A stretch of DNA of 18,032 bases from assembly GCA_035296965.1 (NCBI GenBank), contig DATGZX010000205.1, forward strand, positions 1 through 18,032. Reading direction: 5' to 3'. Source of the stretch: DATGZX01 sp035296965. Its GTDB lineage: Bacteria; Planctomycetota; Planctomycetia; Gemmatales; Gemmataceae. Positions 15,577-18,032 of the stretch are shown in pieces; position 1 is the first letter of the stretch; each line of letters starts with the position of its first letter. The position numbers and the translations under genes are program-made. Below the pieces are notes generated by a model that saw nothing but the letters and a program-made list of their open reading frames with translations, was not told the DNA's origin and did no database searches.

Positions 15577-16758
15577 TCAGACGTAAATTCCTTGCTCAGG
15601 ATGAGCCGCCAACTCCGGCCTTGCCAGCACGGCAGCAACGCCACCGCGGCGTGCTAGCTCAGGGTCCTTCCTGACAAAGTGGGCGACCAGACCGTGCCTG
15701 AGGGCCAGCAGGAGCATCTCTTCCCACAGGCTGGCCTCGACGCAGGGAGCCTGGCAGCGGAGGCAGGTTTCCGGCACCTCGATCCAGAGCGACCGGCAAG
15801 CTGTGCAACGGGCCACCACCTCGCGCGGGTCCGGCCCGAACACCAGGTAGCCATGGCCTAGGGGGCCGACCCGTCCCTTCTCAACAGCCTCGATTACTTC
15901 TCCGGGCCCAACGGCAACTCCGTAACCCTCCTGGAAGCGCTGCTTGAGATCGTCAAGAAGCTGGTCCTCACAGGCTTTCAGTGTGCCAGTGAGGACGGCC
16001 CGGATCTCTCCCTCAATCTCCAGTGGCTTCTCACTCCAATGGTGCGGGCTCTCGTGGACCACCTGAACCCTGAGCCGGGGTGGCAGCCGCTTCCGGAAGT
16101 GCTCCACGCCCTCGTGTTCTCCGAGGAGTACGAGCCCCTGGAATGGGTGTTCGGCCCAGGCCTTCTCGACAAGTTTGACCAGTTCCTTTTGGTAGTGGAG
16201 GAGACGGCCCTCGCGGTGCCGGGCGATGGTAGCCTGCTGCTTGCCCCAGCGCTCCCCCGCCGAGTGCTGACGGCTGGGCACCGCCTCCTCGATTTCCTGG
16301 AGCAATCGCACGCCACCCGGCGTGGCCGCGTACAGCCGCGCGCGATGCGTATCCGTGAGCACTACCAGGTACTCCCGCTGCCGACAGAGAGCATGGAGCA
16401 GGGGAACCAGGTATGGAGCCTCATGCACCACGAGTTCGTTCTCGACCGGCACGTCCAGGGCGTAGGACTGAAAGAAACCTCGCTGAAGGGCGGCGAAGAC
16501 TGTTATCCCGCGGGCGTGGCGTGATTCGGGCGCCTCGAGGACGCGGCCGATGGCCTGGAAGTTGCGCTCGAACTGCTGCCAGGCCCGCGTGTCGTCGCCG
16601 AGCATTTTCTTGATGGCGGCGGCCTTGGCCTTGAAAGGCCCCGGCCAGCACCCCGAGGATCCTGGGGCGGGGGACAGATCGGCGTAACAACTGACCATGA
16701 GCCCGTCGCCCTTGAATTGATCCAGTAAAGGTTGCAGGCTTGCGAATTTGAGCGCCAT
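15577..16758 (-). CDS. eRF1-like protein of the bacterial baeRF group
   Basis: This 393-residue protein looks like the bacterial archaeo-eukaryotic release factor (baeRF) group, relatives of eRF1 domains 2 and 3 and of Vms1. Residues 130-160 (YLVVLTDTHRARLYAATPGGVRLLQEIEE) start the RNase H-like domain 2. The loop after it reads ERWGKQQATIARHREGRLLHYQKEL (about 169-193). In eRF1 the corresponding place is GGQ followed by an ARLR-type helix, so Gly172-Lys173-Gln174 stands where GGQ would be. A C-terminal zinc ribbon is formed by CxxC pairs at 318/321 and 332/335. ATG 16758 follows GAGGG by 7 nt. Some such proteins may hydrolyse peptidyl-tRNA or rescue ribosomes, but bacterial members are largely untested. 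It precedes the acyl-CoA ligase gene. The family call is from fold pattern and motif, not a search. Confidence 0.72.
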   Translation of the reverse strand: MALKFASLQPLLDQFKGDGLMVSCYADLSPAPGSSGCWPGPFKAKAAAIKKMLGDDTRAWQQFERNFQAIGRVLEAPESRHARGITVFAALQRGFFQSYALDVPVENELVVHEAPYLVPLLHALCRQREYLVVLTDTHRARLYAATPGGVRLLQEIEEAVPSRQHSAGERWGKQQATIARHREGRLLHYQKELVKLVEKAWAEHPFQGLVLLGEHEGVEHFRKRLPPRLRVQVVHESPHHWSEKPLEIEGEIRAVLTGTLKACEDQLLDDLKQRFQEGYGVAVGPGEVIEAVEKGRVGPLGHGYLVFGPDPREVVARCTACRSLWIEVPETCLRCQAPCVEASLWEEMLLLALRHGLVAHFVRKDPELARRGGVAAVLARPELAAHPEQGIYV

Positions 16759-17407
16759 CGTCGGTCCCTCTTGTCGTGGGGTCCTATATGTGATCCTTTT
16801 GCCACCGACTCTGGAGGGCCGGGCCCCAGTCTAAACCCTTCCGGAGGCAGATCGCTTGGGGCGATCGGAAGCATTGGGATAGGAGAAGGCAATTCTCAGG
16901 CCGATTTCGCGCCGGTGTCACTCTTGCAGGCATGCGGTTCCCAGAATGAGAAGACGCTTTTATCTCTGTGACGAGAGCGTTCGCGCTAACTTCGGCCGGG
17001 CAGGATGAACTCGGGCGTTTTCTGCAGGGCCGGCTGGCGCCTACAGCATCGAAGGGCTTGAGCGGTGTCAATTCCGACTATCGGACCCAGGTGAACAGCC
17101 TCGCTAGGTCAGGGTGGAATTTGGTTCAGATTCGCGCGCTCGCGGGCCAAATTCGCACATGAACGGCCCTATCGGGGGAGATAGCAATCCTCTTCGGCCT
17201 CAGTCCGGAGATAGATAATCCACCGTGCTCCGCTTCCCATTCGGCGCATCAGCCATTCTCAAACTCGGCACCCCAATTGCATCGTCGTGTTAATGAAGCG
17301 TGCTTCGGATGTCGGCCGCTGTGGAGGATTGCTTGTCTCATCCGGCAGACCCGCGGCCCGAAGATCCGCTCAGGTAACAGTCCACGCCTGGACTGGAGTA
17401 CCATGAC
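16759..17407. other. Divergent intergenic region between the baeRF and HhH genes
   Basis: About 650 nt lie between two divergently transcribed genes, without a supportable coding frame. The longest open frames (about 60-95 codons) have no protein-like pattern. Small hairpins are visible: GATCGC-TTGGG-GCGATC at 16850-16866, and one just before the gene at 17408, listed separately. No convincing promoter was found by eye. Confidence 0.5.
17378..17395 (+). promoter_or_regulatory. Hairpin abutting the Shine-Dalgarno of the HhH gene
   Basis: CAGTCCA and TGGACTG form a perfect 7-bp stem with a 4-nt CGCC loop. The last paired base (17395) is the first G of the likely ribosome-binding site GGAG (17395-17398), which lies 9 nt before the ATG at 17408. 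If transcription starts upstream, the hairpin could limit ribosome access; this is inference from position only. Confidence 0.3.
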
Positions 17408-17896
17408 ATGACAAAGAGAGCCATTCACTCTGCCGAACTGGCGATAGACGTACACTCCAGAAAGGAAGAGGAGCTGTTCAAATGGTTCCTGGCCTGTCTT
17501 CTTTTTGGCAAACCGATTCAACAGGAGGTGGCCAGACGAACGTATTCCGAGTTCGTGAACGAAGGACTCCTGACCCCGGAAGCCATTCTCCGGGCTGGTT
17601 GGGACAAGCTGGTGGAAGTCCTGGATCGGGGCCACTATGTGCGCTATGACTTCTCCACGGCAACGAAGCTGCTCGAAGTCTGCGAGTCCCTGAAGAAGCA
17701 CTATGGAAGCTTGACCGGCCTCCTTGACCAGGCCAAGAGCCGGGCTGATTTGAGCCGGCGCCTCCAGTTGTTCAAGGGCGTCGGGCCGGTCACCGCTCGG
17801 ATCTTCCTCCGCGACATGGAGATGGAGGGTGTCCAAGAAAAGGAGAAACGCCGGATCCTTGTTCCTGCTGCCAGGAAAGGAAGTTCCCAGCGCTAG
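17408..17896 (+). CDS. Helix-hairpin-helix protein, possibly DNA-glycosylase-like
   Basis: This 162-residue protein has a clear helix-hairpin-helix at 122-137 (FKGVGPVTARIFLRDM), preceded by an all-helical region with FLACLLFGKPIQQEVARRTYSEF (about 27-49), TPEAILRAGWDKLVEVLD (56-73) and GHYVRYDFSTATKLLEV (75-91). The layout is like the helical core of endonuclease III/HhH-GPD glycosylases, which remove damaged bases. The catalytic Asp that normally follows the hairpin (as in VDTH of Nth) is not seen, and there is no iron-sulphur Cys cluster. The protein ends in a Lys/Arg-rich tail soon after the hairpin, so it may be truncated or may act only as a DNA-binding protein. The other two frames after 17815 do not offer a better C-terminus. 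ATG 17408 follows GGAG by 9 nt; the ATG at 17403 leads at once to a stop. Confidence 0.7.
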   Translation: MTKRAIHSAELAIDVHSRKEEELFKWFLACLLFGKPIQQEVARRTYSEFVNEGLLTPEAILRAGWDKLVEVLDRGHYVRYDFSTATKLLEVCESLKKHYGSLTGLLDQAKSRADLSRRLQLFKGVGPVTARIFLRDMEMEGVQEKEKRRILVPAARKGSSQR

Positions 17897-18032
17897 CCTA
17901 TGTTTAACACCAGTCGCCGTAAGTCCTTATTGTGCAAGGGTTGAATTTCGTGTTAGTCATCAGGTCACGGTTTCTTCTCCTGCAGGTGGGGTTGGTGGGC
18001 GGACGTCGGTGATCTTCAAGGCCTTCAGAACT
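17897..18032. other. Right edge of the window, no feature seen
   Basis: The last 136 nt after the HhH gene contain no open frame or hairpin I can support. A downstream gene may begin beyond the window. Confidence 0.4.

Noticed and set aside
16784..16794. CATATAGGA shared between the upstream regions of groEL (near 11964-11972) and the baeRF gene
   Set aside because: A single 9-base match between two regions of this size can easily occur by chance, and no matching -35 element is seen.

Overview
The window is GC-rich bacterial DNA with tightly packed, Shine-Dalgarno-led genes. I see no rRNA, tRNA, CRISPR array or intact mobile element. The mix of a class V (archaeal-type) fructose-1,6-bisphosphatase, a bacterial eRF1-like (baeRF) protein, a PAC2-family remnant and an additional-looking GroEL recalls Planctomycetota and related phyla. 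That assignment is a guess from gene content, not from a marker gene.

Layout. Positions 1-958 hold no intact gene, only the start of a decayed PAC2-family gene on the minus strand. Positions 959-2963 (+) hold a short cluster: bifunctional FBP aldolase/phosphatase, a three-helix membrane protein and a small heptad-repeat protein. It runs head-on into the end of a long minus-strand operon (11809 down to 3088) of eight genes: groEL, acetyl-CoA synthetase, a zinc-ribbon membrane protein, pyruvate dehydrogenase E1 alpha, E1 beta and E2, an acyl carrier protein and malic enzyme. Gaps in that operon are under 50 nt, and three junctions overlap (E1 alpha/E1 beta, E1 beta/E2, E2/ACP), so translational coupling is likely. 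A 793-nt non-coding stretch upstream of groEL carries a 26-bp hairpin made of nested palindromes and a separate perfect 18-bp palindrome. Positions 12603-13816 (+) hold an unknown 124-residue protein and a two-CBS-domain protein. Positions 13904-16758 (-) hold a fatty acyl-CoA ligase preceded by a baeRF protein. A helix-hairpin-helix protein (17408-17896, +) closes the window.

How the genes may work together. Malic enzyme makes pyruvate from malate, the PDH genes turn pyruvate into acetyl-CoA, Acs makes acetyl-CoA from acetate, and the acyl-CoA ligase activates fatty acids. Class V FBPase is a one-enzyme gluconeogenic step. The area therefore looks like a carbon-scavenging and acetyl-CoA module with its own chaperonin and its own ACP, surrounded by proteins of the stress or dormancy type (CBS, baeRF, PAC2). 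The individual enzyme calls rest on clear motifs. The idea that they form one physiological unit is inference.

The most interesting points are the chaperonin-led PDH operon, the ACP coupled to E2 by an ATGA overlap (possibly a dedicated ACP for lipoylation), a baeRF protein with GKQ where eRF1 has GGQ, and the two palindromic elements in front of groEL.
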